A stretch of 64,000 nt of DNA from Cellulomonas sp. Leaf334 (lineage in GTDB: Bacteria > Actinomycetota > Actinomycetes > Actinomycetales > Cellulomonadaceae). The stretch is taken from contig NZ_LMOO01000001.1 of NCBI RefSeq assembly GCF_001424195.1, positions 436,256 through 500,255 of the forward strand. Direction: 5' to 3'. This document shows positions 46,660 to 55,538 of the stretch, one piece after another (the stretch's first letter is position 1; every line of letters starts with the position of its first letter). The translations under genes and the position numbers were made by a program. Under the pieces are notes generated by a model. It was not told the DNA's origin, ran no database searches, and worked only from the letters and a program-made list of their open reading frames with translations.

Positions 46660-49600
46660 CTAGCTGAACGTGAACCAGTTGATGTTCATGAAGTCGGCCG
46701 GCTGCCCCGAGTCGAACGTCAGGTAGACCGTGTGGGTGCCGGTCGTGGCCTGGATGTTCGCCGGGACCGTCCGCCAGCTCTGCCAGCCACCGGTGTTGCT
46801 GATGGCGAAGCTGCCGATGGACGGACCGGTGAGGCTGTCGAGCCGCACGTTGACCAGCCCGCTGATCCCTCCCGCCGCCCCGGACGCGACCCGGGCGCTG
46901 AAGGTCCCCTTCGGGATGCTGCCGAAGTTGACGTTGTCGAACCGCACGTGGTCACCGTTGGCGATCCACGCGACGTTCTGACCGCCGCCGGTGTCCGACG
47001 TCGTCTCCTTGGCGACGCCCGCCATGCCGGAGTAGGCCTCGGCCTGGATCCGTGAGGTGGCGTCGGTGCCGGTCGACCCGGAGGTCGTGGTGACGGACAC
47101 GGCACTGCTCGCGGCCGACCGGTTGCCGGCCGCGTCGTACGCCCGGACGGTGAACGAGTAGGCGGTGGAGGCCGACAGGCCGGTCGCCGTGTAGGTCCGG
47201 TTCGCGGTCGAGCCGATGACGGTGCCACCCCGCAGGACCTCGTAGCCGGTGACGCCCACGTTGTCCGTGGACGCCGACCAGGCCAGGATGGTCGCCGACG
47301 ACGTCGTCCCCGAGGCCGTCAGCCCCGACGGGGTCGACGGCGCCGTCGTGTCACCGCTGGCCGCCGACGTGGTGACGGACCGTGCCGTGCTGCTCGACGA
47401 GCGGTTTCCCGCCGCGTCCAGCGCCCGGACCGTGAACGAGTAGGTGGTCGAGGCCGACAGGCCGGAGGCGGTGTAGGTGGTGCCCGACGCGGTGCCGACG
47501 ACCGACCCGTTGCGGAGCACCTCGTAACCGGTCACCCCGACGTTGTCGGTCGAGGCCGTCCACGACAGGGTCGTCGACGACGAGGTGGTCCCCGAGGCGG
47601 TGAGGTTCGCCGGCGTCGTGGGTGCCGTCGTGTCGGACGGCACCGTGGTGTTGGAGCTGGCCACCGAGCGCGCCGGGACGGCCAGCGTGACGCCGTTGGA
47701 GAAGGTCACCGTGATCGCCGACCCGCTCATGTTCGCCGCCTGGTAGGTACGCACGCCGTTCTTGACGAAGACCGCGTGCAGCGGGGTGTTCGCCGTGACG
47801 GACCGGTCGACCGTGCCGAGACCCGACAGGTTCTTCAGCCAGTAGAACGTGTGCGCCCGCGACTCCCCCTCCTCGACCGCGTACGACCCGGCCTGTGCCC
47901 GGAACTGCGACAGCGCCGTCGGGGCGTCGGCCAGCGCCTGGAACTCCCAGATGATGTCCTGCCAGACCGTCGCCGGACCGCCGTTGTTGCGTTCGAGCTC
48001 GGTGATGTTGCGACTGATGTACGACGGGTTGTAGCCCAGGTACAGGTGCCCTGCGGTGCTCGGGAGCAGGTTGATGCCCTGGATCATCTCCGGCTCGGCG
48101 CTGAACCACGTCGAGTACGAGCCGCCGTCGCCCCAGACCATGCCGACCGTCGAGTGCCCGAACGCGGCCGGGAACGCCTCGTCGTCGGTGTCGAACCAGT
48201 AGTTCTCGATCGCGGACGCCTGCGTCGTGTAGAGGTAGATGCCCAGGTCACGCACCGTCTTGTTCCCCGTGACCTGACCCCACTGGATGAGACCGCTGGC
48301 GAAGTTCATGCCCTCCGACGACGACTCCTGGTTGTTGCCCGCCGCGAACGCGCCGTGCCCGGCCGCCCAGTCGTGACCCGCGTAGATGTCGAAGTCACGC
48401 AGGAACGGGAACCGGGTGTCGCTGCGGTCCCAGTTCGCCGCGTCCTTGATGACGGTGTTGACCATGGAGCCGTAGGCGGAGTCCGCCGCCCACGAGGGGT
48501 CGAACTGCGCGACCGTGGCAGCCCCCACGACGTAGTAGCCGTAGTGGAAGTGGTGGTCGTTGAGGTCGGTGTCGGAGCCGTAGGACGCGGGGTAGCCGAT
48601 CAGGGTCCCCCATGACGGGTTGTACCAGAACGACCGGGTGGTCTCCCCGGGTGACGCCGTCATCCAGTCCGTCAGCCGGGTCTTCATCGCACCGACCAGG
48701 CTGTCGCGAGCGGAGGTGTTGCCGGTGAGGTTGGCCATGTGGGCGACCTGCGAGGCACGACCGAACGCCTTGCCGGTCCAGTACGTGTCCTCGCCGAAGC
48801 CCGCGAACGGGTCGGTGGACGCGACCTGCGAGATGTAGCCGTTCAGCTGGGTCGCGTCCGCGGAGCCCGCGGCGAACCCGGTGTTCGCCAGCTGCGGCAG
48901 GACCCCGTTGAACGTCGAGACGGTCTGGAACTGCGAGCTCCCGACCACCACGCGCATCGGACCGCGCGGCGAGGTGTAGGAGTAGCCGCTCAGCGTCGCG
49001 CCGGTGAGGTTGTCACGCTGGTGCGGGTAGAGGGCGTAGACCGTCCCCGTGCCGGACCCCTGGCGTGCCGTCGTGGTGAACGCGTAGGTGGCGGTCATCT
49101 TGGCGGTGGACTCGTTGTACGACCACGAGACCTTGGTGCCGGTCACGTGGTTGTGCGCGTACGGCGCGTAGGCGCTCAGGGCGGCGGCGCGGTCGGCCGC
49201 GCTGCTGCTCGGCGTCGTGGGCAGCACCGCGACGGAGAAGAAGGAGCCGCCGTTCAGTGACGAGCTGATGGTGCTCCCCGACACCGACCAGGTGGACCCG
49301 GACGGCGCGAAGGCGGCGTAGTCGTGACCGTTGATCGTGTAGCCGATCGCGGCGTTGCTGTTGCTCCACACGGTCGGCGTGGCGGCACCCGTGAGCGTCG
49401 CGTTGCCCCCGGTCTTCGTCGCGTAGACGAAGGGCAGGCCGTGCCCGAACGTCGTGCGCAGGCTGCTGCTGCCGTTGGTCCACAGCTCGCTGACGGTCCA
49501 GTCGGAGTAGCCGTCGACCTTGCCGTCGGCGTCGAGCCCGGCGATCCCGAGGCGGAAGTCCTCGGCGTAGTTGTAGTGGTACTCCCCCACGCCCGTGGCG

Positions 49601-50013
49601 GTCCCGGAGATGCTCGCCGTCGTCGGGTAGCTCACGCCGAGGCCGTTCGTGTACGCGTGGAACGCGAGCGGGTGCGCCATCAGGTTCTCGGAGACCGACG
49701 CGCAGTTGAACTTGCGCCACAGCAGCGAGGTCCACCAGTCGTTCGTCGGGATCGCACCGGCCGGGAAGTTCGACGTCACGTGCGCCCGCGGGTTGGTGAT
49801 GGGGGTGTTGTTGCACTCGGTGGGCACGGCGCCCCCGGTGGGGGTGCCCTCCGCGTAGCTGCCCGCTCCGACCGTCACCGCCTCCGCACGGGGCACGGGC
49901 AGCGCGATCGCCTGCACCAGGTACGCCAGCAGGGCGGCGACCGCGATCATCGCGACGAGCCGGCGGTGGTCCAGGGGGCGACTCGACGTGATCGGTCGTG
50001 GGTGTGCAGACAT
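46660..50013 (-). CDS. Secreted GH81 endo-beta-1,3-glucanase with two FN3 domains and CBM6
   Basis: 1117 aa. Signal peptide about 1-44 (LVAMIAVAALLAYLVQAIAL ... AEA). GH81 catalytic region about 55-775: PTNDWWTSLLWRK, YGSDTDLNDHHFHYGYYVVG (catalytic Asp region), AAGNNQESSSEGMN (conserved Glu pair) and TWFSAEPEMIQGINLLP. Two near-identical FN3 repeats (about 795-885 and 888-978; TTAPSTPSGLTASGTT). C-terminal CBM6-like module (about 983-1117; IQAEAYSG ... GDHVRFDNVNFG). It hydrolyses beta-1,3-glucans such as curdlan, laminarin or fungal wall outside the cell. Located 456 bp downstream of the glucan-synthase operon on the same strand, with its own promoter. Confidence 0.94.
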   Translation of the reverse strand: MSAHPRPITSSRPLDHRRLVAMIAVAALLAYLVQAIALPVPRAEAVTVGAGSYAEGTPTGGAVPTECNNTPITNPRAHVTSNFPAGAIPTNDWWTSLLWRKFNCASVSENLMAHPLAFHAYTNGLGVSYPTTASISGTATGVGEYHYNYAEDFRLGIAGLDADGKVDGYSDWTVSELWTNGSSSLRTTFGHGLPFVYATKTGGNATLTGAATPTVWSNSNAAIGYTINGHDYAAFAPSGSTWSVSGSTISSSLNGGSFFSVAVLPTTPSSSAADRAAALSAYAPYAHNHVTGTKVSWSYNESTAKMTATYAFTTTARQGSGTGTVYALYPHQRDNLTGATLSGYSYTSPRGPMRVVVGSSQFQTVSTFNGVLPQLANTGFAAGSADATQLNGYISQVASTDPFAGFGEDTYWTGKAFGRASQVAHMANLTGNTSARDSLVGAMKTRLTDWMTASPGETTRSFWYNPSWGTLIGYPASYGSDTDLNDHHFHYGYYVVGAATVAQFDPSWAADSAYGSMVNTVIKDAANWDRSDTRFPFLRDFDIYAGHDWAAGHGAFAAGNNQESSSEGMNFASGLIQWGQVTGNKTVRDLGIYLYTTQASAIENYWFDTDDEAFPAAFGHSTVGMVWGDGGSYSTWFSAEPEMIQGINLLPSTAGHLYLGYNPSYISRNITELERNNGGPATVWQDIIWEFQALADAPTALSQFRAQAGSYAVEEGESRAHTFYWLKNLSGLGTVDRSVTANTPLHAVFVKNGVRTYQAANMSGSAITVTFSNGVTLAVPARSVASSNTTVPSDTTAPTTPANLTASGTTSSSTTLSWTASTDNVGVTGYEVLRNGSVVGTASGTTYTASGLSASTTYSFTVRALDAAGNRSSSSTARSVTTSAASGDTTAPSTPSGLTASGTTSSATILAWSASTDNVGVTGYEVLRGGTVIGSTANRTYTATGLSASTAYSFTVRAYDAAGNRSAASSAVSVTTTSGSTGTDATSRIQAEAYSGMAGVAKETTSDTGGGQNVAWIANGDHVRFDNVNFGSIPKGTFSARVASGAAGGISGLVNVRLDSLTGPSIGSFAISNTGGWQSWRTVPANIQATTGTHTVYLTFDSGQPADFMNINWFTFS

Positions 50014-50148
50014 CCAGGTGTCTCCGTTCCGGTACGGCACGCCGCGTCGTCCGAGGGGTCGACGACGACGGGCCCGAGGGCGCGATGGTGCGGCCGTCGG
50101 TCGACGGCCGGTCGGTCGTGCGGGCCGTCCGGTCCGGCGCAGCGTTGC

Positions 50149-50186
50149 GTCAGGCCTGGTCAGCCCTGGGCTGACGGCGTCAGCCC
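50149..50186. repeat. Cluster of GTCAGCCC half-sites (direct and inverted)
   Basis: Four copies in 38 bp: GTCAGGCC (50149-50156), GTCAGCCC (50159-50166), inverted GGGCTGAC (50168-50175) and GTCAGCCC (50179-50186). Copies two and three form one near-perfect palindrome and copies three and four another. May be a multi-site operator or an RNA switch between alternative hairpins. Confidence 0.6.
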
Positions 50187-50339
50187 GGTGCGGTACGTGC
50201 GGGTGGGGAGGCCCGCAGTGAGCCGGCCGTGACACGGGGACCGTGCGCTGGCCTGGGGGTGGATGTCGAGACCACCCGGGTCGCGCACCCTCGACGGTGA
50301 GGGAGATCTGTCCAGGTGACTCGTGTCACTCCTCCGCTC

Positions 50340-50368
50340 ACCTTGTGCCCGGACCGGGTGAAAGTCAA
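50340..50368 (-). promoter_or_regulatory. Candidate promoter for the secreted GH81 gene
   Basis: Minus-strand -35 TTGACT (50363-50368) and -10 CAAGGT (50340-50345) with a 17-bp spacer. The -35 is strong; the -10 keeps only the conserved A and T. Predicted start near 50333. Confidence 0.45.
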
Positions 50369-50409
50369 GCGGTGGATCACCCCAGACAGCGCCGGTACGA
50401 CTGCCGGAG

Positions 50410-50453
50410 CACGACGACGCCCGCCCCGGGGATCCGGAGCGGGCGTCGTCGTG
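50410..50453 (-). terminator. Terminator of the glucan-synthase operon
   Basis: Perfect 15-bp stem CACGACGACGCCCGC/GCGGGCGTCGTCGTG around a 14-nt loop, 17 bp after the stop of the membrane GH81 gene. No T-tract, so termination may need Rho, as is common at very high GC. Confidence 0.65.
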
Positions 50454-50469
50454 GGGAGCCGAGGTGCGG

Positions 50470-52611
50470 TCAGCCGGCCGCCGCGATGAACGCGAGCATC
50501 GCGGACCGCGAGCTCCCGTCGTCGACCGCGACATCAGGCAGGCTCGTCGCCTCCTGCCACGCCGCTGCCGCGTCGTCCGCGCCGGCCAGCGCCGAGTACA
50601 TCAACAGGTAGCCGCCGAACTGCACGCCGTACCCGCCGGGAGTCGCCTCCTCGACGGACGCCCGGATCTGGGCCGGGTCGACCCCCGAGGCCAGGGAGAC
50701 CTGGACCGGGCCCATCGGGATGAGCTGGATGCCGAGGATCGCGCTCGGCTCCGGGCTGAACCACGTGGCGTAGTCCCGCTTCCCACCCCAGTTCAGGGAC
50801 ACCATCGTGTGGTCGAAGCCCTCGAACTGCTCGAGGTCCGGCGCCGTCCAGTAGGTGCGCGCCGTGAGGGCCTCGGTGGACGCGAGCCAGGTGGCCTGCG
50901 TCGCGAGGTCCGGCTGGTCCGACGCCTGGGCCCACAGGCCCAGCCCGTTCCAGGCGGTGACCGCCTCCGACGACGACTCCTGGTTGTTCCCGTCCGCGAA
51001 CGGGGACGTGCCCGACGCCCACGAGTGGCCGGCGTACGGGTCGTACGCCCGCAGCTGCGGCAGCTCGTCGGACGGCAGTGCCGCGGCGATGTCCTGCGCG
51101 AGCAGGTCCATCACCGGGGCGAGCTCGCTCGCCAGGGCCGGGTCGTCCTGCGCGAGCAGGCCCGCCGCGGCGAGGATGTAGCCGTCGTGGAAGTGATGGT
51201 CGTTGAGCTCGTCCGACCCGAAGGACGGCGTCAGCCCGATCACCGACCGCGCGGCCTCGTCGTAGACGAAGCACCGGGCGTCGCGCGCGGCGCACCCGTC
51301 GGGCTCGGCCCACTCCTTGAGGGCATCGACGGTCGTGGCCTTCAGGTCGGCCACCACGTCCTGCGCCCCCAGCTGCTCACCCAGCACGACGAGCGACGCC
51401 GCACGGTTGAGCGCCTTGCCGCCGAAGTAGGTGTCCGAGGGGAATGCCGGCGTGGCCGCGACGTCCGCCGTCAGCGCGTCGACGATCGTGGTGCGCTGCT
51501 CGTCGGAGATGCCGTCCAGGTCGAGCTGCCGGCTGGCCGGCAGTGCCGGTGCGAACGACGTCAGCTGCGACCCGGCGCACAGCTCCAGGTCCCCGTAGAC
51601 GCTCGAGTACGCGCCCAGCCCGCAGTCCTCGCGCTCCGGCTGGTCGCCGGTGCGGTGGTGCGGCATGAGCACGTACGCGGCCGGCGCGCCGCCGGCCGTG
51701 CGGTAGGTGAGGGTCGTGCGGGCGACCCGGTCGTCGACGCCGTAGGTCACGTCGACACCGGTGACCGGGTCCGCCGCGGCGGTGCGCAGGGTCGTCGCCG
51801 CTGCGTCCGTCGCGTCGGGCGGCAGCGCGTACCACGTGGCCGTGGCCCCCGCGCCGAGCGTCGTCGAGGCACCCTCCGTCGTCCCGCCGACGAGCCCCCA
51901 CTGCGAGGTGCCCGCGTCTGCGGTCGAGCCGCCGTCGGCACCCGGCTCGAACGCACCGCCGGTGACGGTCGAGGTGAGAGTGACGTCCTGCTCCGCCGTG
52001 AAGCTGACGAAGGGCGAGCCCGCCGCCACCACCGTCCGGCCGAGCACGGCACCGGCGTCGTCGAGCAGCTCGACGGTCACGCTCACGGGGTCGGCTGCGC
52101 TGACCTGCGCGGAGACCGCGCCTGCGTCGACGGTCACCGCCGGCACGTGCGGCGCGATGATGACCTTGGAGTCGACCGTGGGCGACGGAAGCCCGAGCGT
52201 GAAGCCCGAGTCCGTGAGCCCGAACGACAGCGGCTCCGCGAACACCGGTTGCGGCTGGTCGCCGAACACGAGCCCGCTGTACCAGCGGTTGCTGGGCGGC
52301 ACCACGCCGGGCGCGAGGCGCACCGGGTCGATCTTGGCGACGGACTCCCCCGGGACCGCCGCGACCAGTGCCGCCGCGTCGACCTCCGGCACGGTGGCGT
52401 CGGGCGGGCCGCTCACGTCGGCGATCGGAGCCGACCCGGGGCCCGCGGCCTCGGCCGGCCCTGGTTCGTCGTCCGCCCAGGGGGCGACGACCACGAGCAC
52501 CGTCGCCAGGGCGACGACGACCACGCCCGCCACGGCGATCACCCACCACCGGCGCCGGTTCGTGGGCGGGGGTCGCACCTCGGTCAGGGGTCCTGTGGTT
52601 CGAGTCGTCAT
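50470..52611 (-). CDS. Membrane-anchored GH81-type beta-1,3-glucanase
   Basis: 713 aa. Short cytoplasmic tail with RRRWW, one transmembrane helix (about 23-44, VIAVAGVVVVALATVLVVVA) with no clear cleavage site, a Pro/Ala linker, then an extracellular GH81 domain: PSNRWYSGLVFG, GSDELNDHHFHDGYILAA (catalytic Asp region), FADGNNQESSSEAV (Glu pair) and TWFSPEPSAILGIQLIP. Length and order match GH81 without accessory modules. Start overlaps the HlyD-type gene stop (ATGA), so it is translated with the glucan synthase; likely trims or edits the nascent glucan at the cell surface. Confidence 0.92.
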   Translation of the reverse strand: MTTRTTGPLTEVRPPPTNRRRWWVIAVAGVVVVALATVLVVVAPWADDEPGPAEAAGPGSAPIADVSGPPDATVPEVDAAALVAAVPGESVAKIDPVRLAPGVVPPSNRWYSGLVFGDQPQPVFAEPLSFGLTDSGFTLGLPSPTVDSKVIIAPHVPAVTVDAGAVSAQVSAADPVSVTVELLDDAGAVLGRTVVAAGSPFVSFTAEQDVTLTSTVTGGAFEPGADGGSTADAGTSQWGLVGGTTEGASTTLGAGATATWYALPPDATDAAATTLRTAAADPVTGVDVTYGVDDRVARTTLTYRTAGGAPAAYVLMPHHRTGDQPEREDCGLGAYSSVYGDLELCAGSQLTSFAPALPASRQLDLDGISDEQRTTIVDALTADVAATPAFPSDTYFGGKALNRAASLVVLGEQLGAQDVVADLKATTVDALKEWAEPDGCAARDARCFVYDEAARSVIGLTPSFGSDELNDHHFHDGYILAAAGLLAQDDPALASELAPVMDLLAQDIAAALPSDELPQLRAYDPYAGHSWASGTSPFADGNNQESSSEAVTAWNGLGLWAQASDQPDLATQATWLASTEALTARTYWTAPDLEQFEGFDHTMVSLNWGGKRDYATWFSPEPSAILGIQLIPMGPVQVSLASGVDPAQIRASVEEATPGGYGVQFGGYLLMYSALAGADDAAAAWQEATSLPDVAVDDGSSRSAMLAFIAAAG

Positions 52612-53339
52612 CGGAAGAGTCCTCCCAGATAGGTCTTCACCGAGGCCGCGGTCCGCGTCACCACCCCGTCGTTGTCCAGCTCCAGCTCGGCGGTCACGGG
52701 AGTGCCCGCCGACACCAGGCCGTTCTGCGCACCGTCGACGAGCGCGCTGCCCGCCAGGGTCAGGACCGCCTGGGCGCTGCCCGCGACAGTCTCGACCTTC
52801 ACCTCCGACACGTGGAGGGTGATGGTGCGCTGGTTCGGCAGCACGACCGTCGCCGTGGCGTCGTCCGCCACCCGCGCGTACTCCTTCGGGGTGAGCGTGT
52901 ACTCCGCCTGCACGTACAGGGTGTCTGCTCGCTGCACCGTCGCCAGCTGCGTGGCCGACTGGACGAACGTGCCGCGCTCGGAGGCGATCTCCGTCACGAC
53001 GCCGTCACCGGTCGCCAGGACGACGAGCCGACCCTCGGCGTCGATCTGGGTCGCCTCCGTCGAGGTGCGGGCAAAGCCGTTCTTCACGTCGTACTGCAGG
53101 GTCGCCGAGTCGATGACGAAGAGCTGCTGGCCGGTCGTCACCGGGTCCCCCACGTCGACCAGCTGGTCGACGACGAGCCCCGAGTAGGGAGTGCCGACGC
53201 CGTACGACTTGGCGAGGATCTGCGCGGAGTCGCTGACGGCGAACCCCCGTGTCTCGTTGAGCTGGTAGGTGGCCAGAGCGGCCAGGACGAGCACGACGAG
53301 CATGCCCGCGAGGAGTCGGATGCGGCTGGTCCAGGTCAT
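52608..53339 (-). CDS. HlyD-type membrane fusion protein, glucan-export partner
   Basis: 243 aa. One N-terminal transmembrane helix (about 9-25, LAGMLVVLVLAALATYQL), then a biotinyl/lipoyl-like beta-hairpin domain (PYSGLVVDQLVDVGDPVTTGQQLFVID), a second half (VVLATGDGVVTEIASERGTFV) and a beta-barrel with TPKEYARVADDATATVVLPN. The layout matches short membrane-fusion proteins such as BgsB, which pairs with the BgsA mixed-linkage glucan synthase. Overlaps the GT2 gene (ATGA) and the GH81 gene (ATGA): it is the middle of a three-gene coupled operon. Confidence 0.85.
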   Translation of the reverse strand: MTWTSRIRLLAGMLVVLVLAALATYQLNETRGFAVSDSAQILAKSYGVGTPYSGLVVDQLVDVGDPVTTGQQLFVIDSATLQYDVKNGFARTSTEATQIDAEGRLVVLATGDGVVTEIASERGTFVQSATQLATVQRADTLYVQAEYTLTPKEYARVADDATATVVLPNQRTITLHVSEVKVETVAGSAQAVLTLAGSALVDGAQNGLVSAGTPVTAELELDNDGVVTRTAASVKTYLGGLFR

Positions 53340-55036
53340 GTGGCACCTCCGGGAAGTGCGGTGGCGGGGACGGTCGCAGGGGTACGGCGCGGGGCACGCT
53401 GCGCCTTGAGGGCGAGTCGGGCGCGGTGGCCCTCCTTCCATGCAGTGAGGACGAAGCCGCCGAGGATGAGGGTGTTCGTGGCGTTCCACGCCAGCGCGAG
53501 GCTCGGGTAGCCGTTGCCCAGGTCCTTCCAGACGCCGACCACGGTGGTGATGAGCAGGAACTGGAAGAACAGGACCTGCGGCAGCATGAACGCGAACGGC
53601 GACCGGTAGGCGCCCTTCTGGCCGGTCACGTGCCACTTCTGGTCCTTCTTGAAGATGGCGTTGATCAGGGCCCGGGTGTAGATCGGGAACGACACCGCGG
53701 CGAGCAGGAGCACCTGCCAGCGGAACGAGCCGAGCGTGTAGAACGCCAGCACGATCTGGAGCACGTAGAAGCCCGAGTAGTACAGGAGCCACGTGAGCGG
53801 TGTGATCGTGAGGTTCATCGGGGTGAGGTTGAAGTAGATCTGCAGCGGTGGCACCAGGATCAGCAGCAGCGGCGCGATCCCCGTGAGGTAGTGCGTCGCG
53901 GTCACCTGGTACTGCAGCCTCTGGTCCATCGTGAGGTTGCGCTTCCGGGAGAACGGGTTGTGCGTGAGCATGATCTCGAAGCCACCGGTCGCCCAGCGCA
54001 GCTGCTGCTTGGTGTACGCCTCGACGGTCTCGGGGGTGTCCCCGACGGCGAGCTCGGTCGGGATGTAGACCGTGCGCCAGCCCTTCTCGTGCAGCATCAG
54101 CGACGTCCACACGTCCTCCGACTTGGAGTCGGAGTAGATGCCGCCGACGGAGTCCGCTGCGGAGCGCCGGTAGATGACGTTGGTCCCCACGGAGAACGCG
54201 GCGTTGAACCGGTTGCGGCCGGGCTGGATGAACTTGTAGAACACCGACTGCATGTAGCCGGCGCCCTTGGAGATGACGGTGTCGAGGTTGCCGTACACCT
54301 GCGGCGTCTGGACGAACGCGACGTCGTCGGAGGCGAAGAACGGCACGGTCTCGTGCAGGAACTGCGGGAGCGGCACGAAGTCGGCGTCGAAGATGACGAA
54401 GAAGTCACCCTTGGCGATCGACAGGGCGTGGTTGATGTTGCCGGCCTTGGCGCCGTTGCTGGACAGCCGCCGGACGTAGCGGGCGCCGAGCACCGCCGCG
54501 AGGTCGCGGACCTCGTCGGAGCGGCCGTCGTCGAGCACCCAGGTGTCGTGCCTGCCGTGCATCGCCACGGCCGCGGTGACCGTGCGCCGGATCGACTCGA
54601 GGTCCTCGCCGTACGTCGTGATGAAGACGTCGACGGTGATTGGCCACTCGTCCAGGTACATCCGCCACGACCGGGGGTCGTTCTCGGTGCCGTCCCGGAT
54701 GATCTCGCCGAGGTCGAAGAGCCGGTCCTGGGCGTGGTGGAAGGAGAAGCCACGGGGGTCGGAGCCGCTGGACAGGACGGTCCACATCGACAGCAGCGCG
54801 TGCGCCACGAGGACGGACTCCGCGACGATCACGAGGGTGTACGGCAGCCAGTCCCCCCGGTTGGCCGGGTTGAGCAGGAACACCGCGTAGATGATGACGC
54901 CGGCGCAGGCCAGCAGCACCAGCAGCATGAGGGAAGGGCTCTGGGCGGATCCGTTCTCGGTCGCCCTGGTCGGCTTGATCTTGATCTGCTCGGTCTGTCG
55001 AGGTTGCATCACGAGCTTGTCGAACGTCGTTGCCAT
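53336..55036 (-). CDS. Processive GT2 beta-glucan synthase (curdlan/mixed-linkage-glucan synthase-like)
   Basis: 566 aa. Two N-terminal helices (about 35-56 and 66-88), a cytoplasmic GT2 domain (about 130-355), and four to five C-terminal helices. Catalytic residues: Asp170 (VLDDGRSDE), DxD Asp217/Asp219 (FDADF), acceptor-base Asp308 (SED) and QQLRW (344-348), the processive-synthase signature. Cellulose synthases carry QRxRW, whereas curdlan synthase and BgsA-type enzymes carry QxxRW as here. No PilZ domain follows. Together with the coupled HlyD-type protein and a GH81 (beta-1,3-specific) hydrolase, the product is most likely a beta-1,3- or mixed beta-1,3/1,4-glucan made from UDP-glucose. 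ATG at 55036; the longer frame upstream is non-conserved. Confidence 0.9.
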   Translation of the reverse strand: MATTFDKLVMQPRQTEQIKIKPTRATENGSAQSPSLMLLVLLACAGVIIYAVFLLNPANRGDWLPYTLVIVAESVLVAHALLSMWTVLSSGSDPRGFSFHHAQDRLFDLGEIIRDGTENDPRSWRMYLDEWPITVDVFITTYGEDLESIRRTVTAAVAMHGRHDTWVLDDGRSDEVRDLAAVLGARYVRRLSSNGAKAGNINHALSIAKGDFFVIFDADFVPLPQFLHETVPFFASDDVAFVQTPQVYGNLDTVISKGAGYMQSVFYKFIQPGRNRFNAAFSVGTNVIYRRSAADSVGGIYSDSKSEDVWTSLMLHEKGWRTVYIPTELAVGDTPETVEAYTKQQLRWATGGFEIMLTHNPFSRKRNLTMDQRLQYQVTATHYLTGIAPLLLILVPPLQIYFNLTPMNLTITPLTWLLYYSGFYVLQIVLAFYTLGSFRWQVLLLAAVSFPIYTRALINAIFKKDQKWHVTGQKGAYRSPFAFMLPQVLFFQFLLITTVVGVWKDLGNGYPSLALAWNATNTLILGGFVLTAWKEGHRARLALKAQRAPRRTPATVPATALPGGAT

Positions 55037-55538
55037 CCTTCGCGCCCTTCGGTCGTCCAGTCGGACGGCCGGGTGGTTCAGAGGCCCACCTGACCGATGT
55101 GACAGCGACGTTGGCGCCAGATGCACGAAGGCGACGACCGTGGGATTCCGAGGATCCGGATCCACCGGCGCCGCCGCCTTGGTGATTGCCCACGACGCTA
55201 CGGAGTGCTCCGGAAACTGTCCACAGGTAGGGCGGTGCACAAGGTCACAACGGCGGAATGTGTCCATGATGCGAGACCGCCACGCTCAGAACGACCATCC
55301 GCACGGCGGGTGACACGGGTGCGCGACCAAGGCGTGGACAGATCTTCGCGCCTGCAGGCCACCGCGGGAGGTCCCGTCGGGGCCGCGCGACGAGCTGCTC
55401 GAGCAGCCCCCGGACACTCACGACGAACACCCCCGTCGCCCGGTCACGTCCGCTCGACGGGTTCGTGTCGTCGGGTCGGGATACGGTGCCCGGTGCACCG
55501 CAACCCGGTGCAGAACCGACGCACGGGAGGTCTGCGAC
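55037..55538. other. Intergenic region between divergent glucan-synthase operon and 5'-nucleotidase gene
   Basis: 502 bp. Contains two short palindromes (GGATCCGGATCC near 55151 and GCTGCTCGAGCAGC near 55389) of unknown meaning and the GGGAGG site of the nucleotidase. A minus-strand TTGTGC-17-CAGTTT around 55210-55235 is a weak promoter candidate for the synthase operon. No riboswitch or small gene recognised. Confidence 0.4.

Larger units (their letters stand above)
50014..50469. other. Regulatory intergenic region upstream of the secreted GH81 gene
   Basis: 456 bp holding, from right to left in the direction of transcription, a terminator hairpin (50410-50453), a TTGACT-17-CAAGGT promoter candidate, a short dyad GTGAC-N4-GTCAC (50316-50329) and a cluster of GTCAGCCC half-sites (50149-50186). 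The transcribed leader would be about 320 nt, long enough for an RNA or attenuator element, but no known riboswitch pattern was recognised. Confidence 0.5.

Noticed and set aside
50014..50340. Possible c-di-AMP or cobalamin riboswitch in the GH81 leader
   Set aside because: The leader is long and has inverted repeats, but none of the conserved blocks of these riboswitches could be found.
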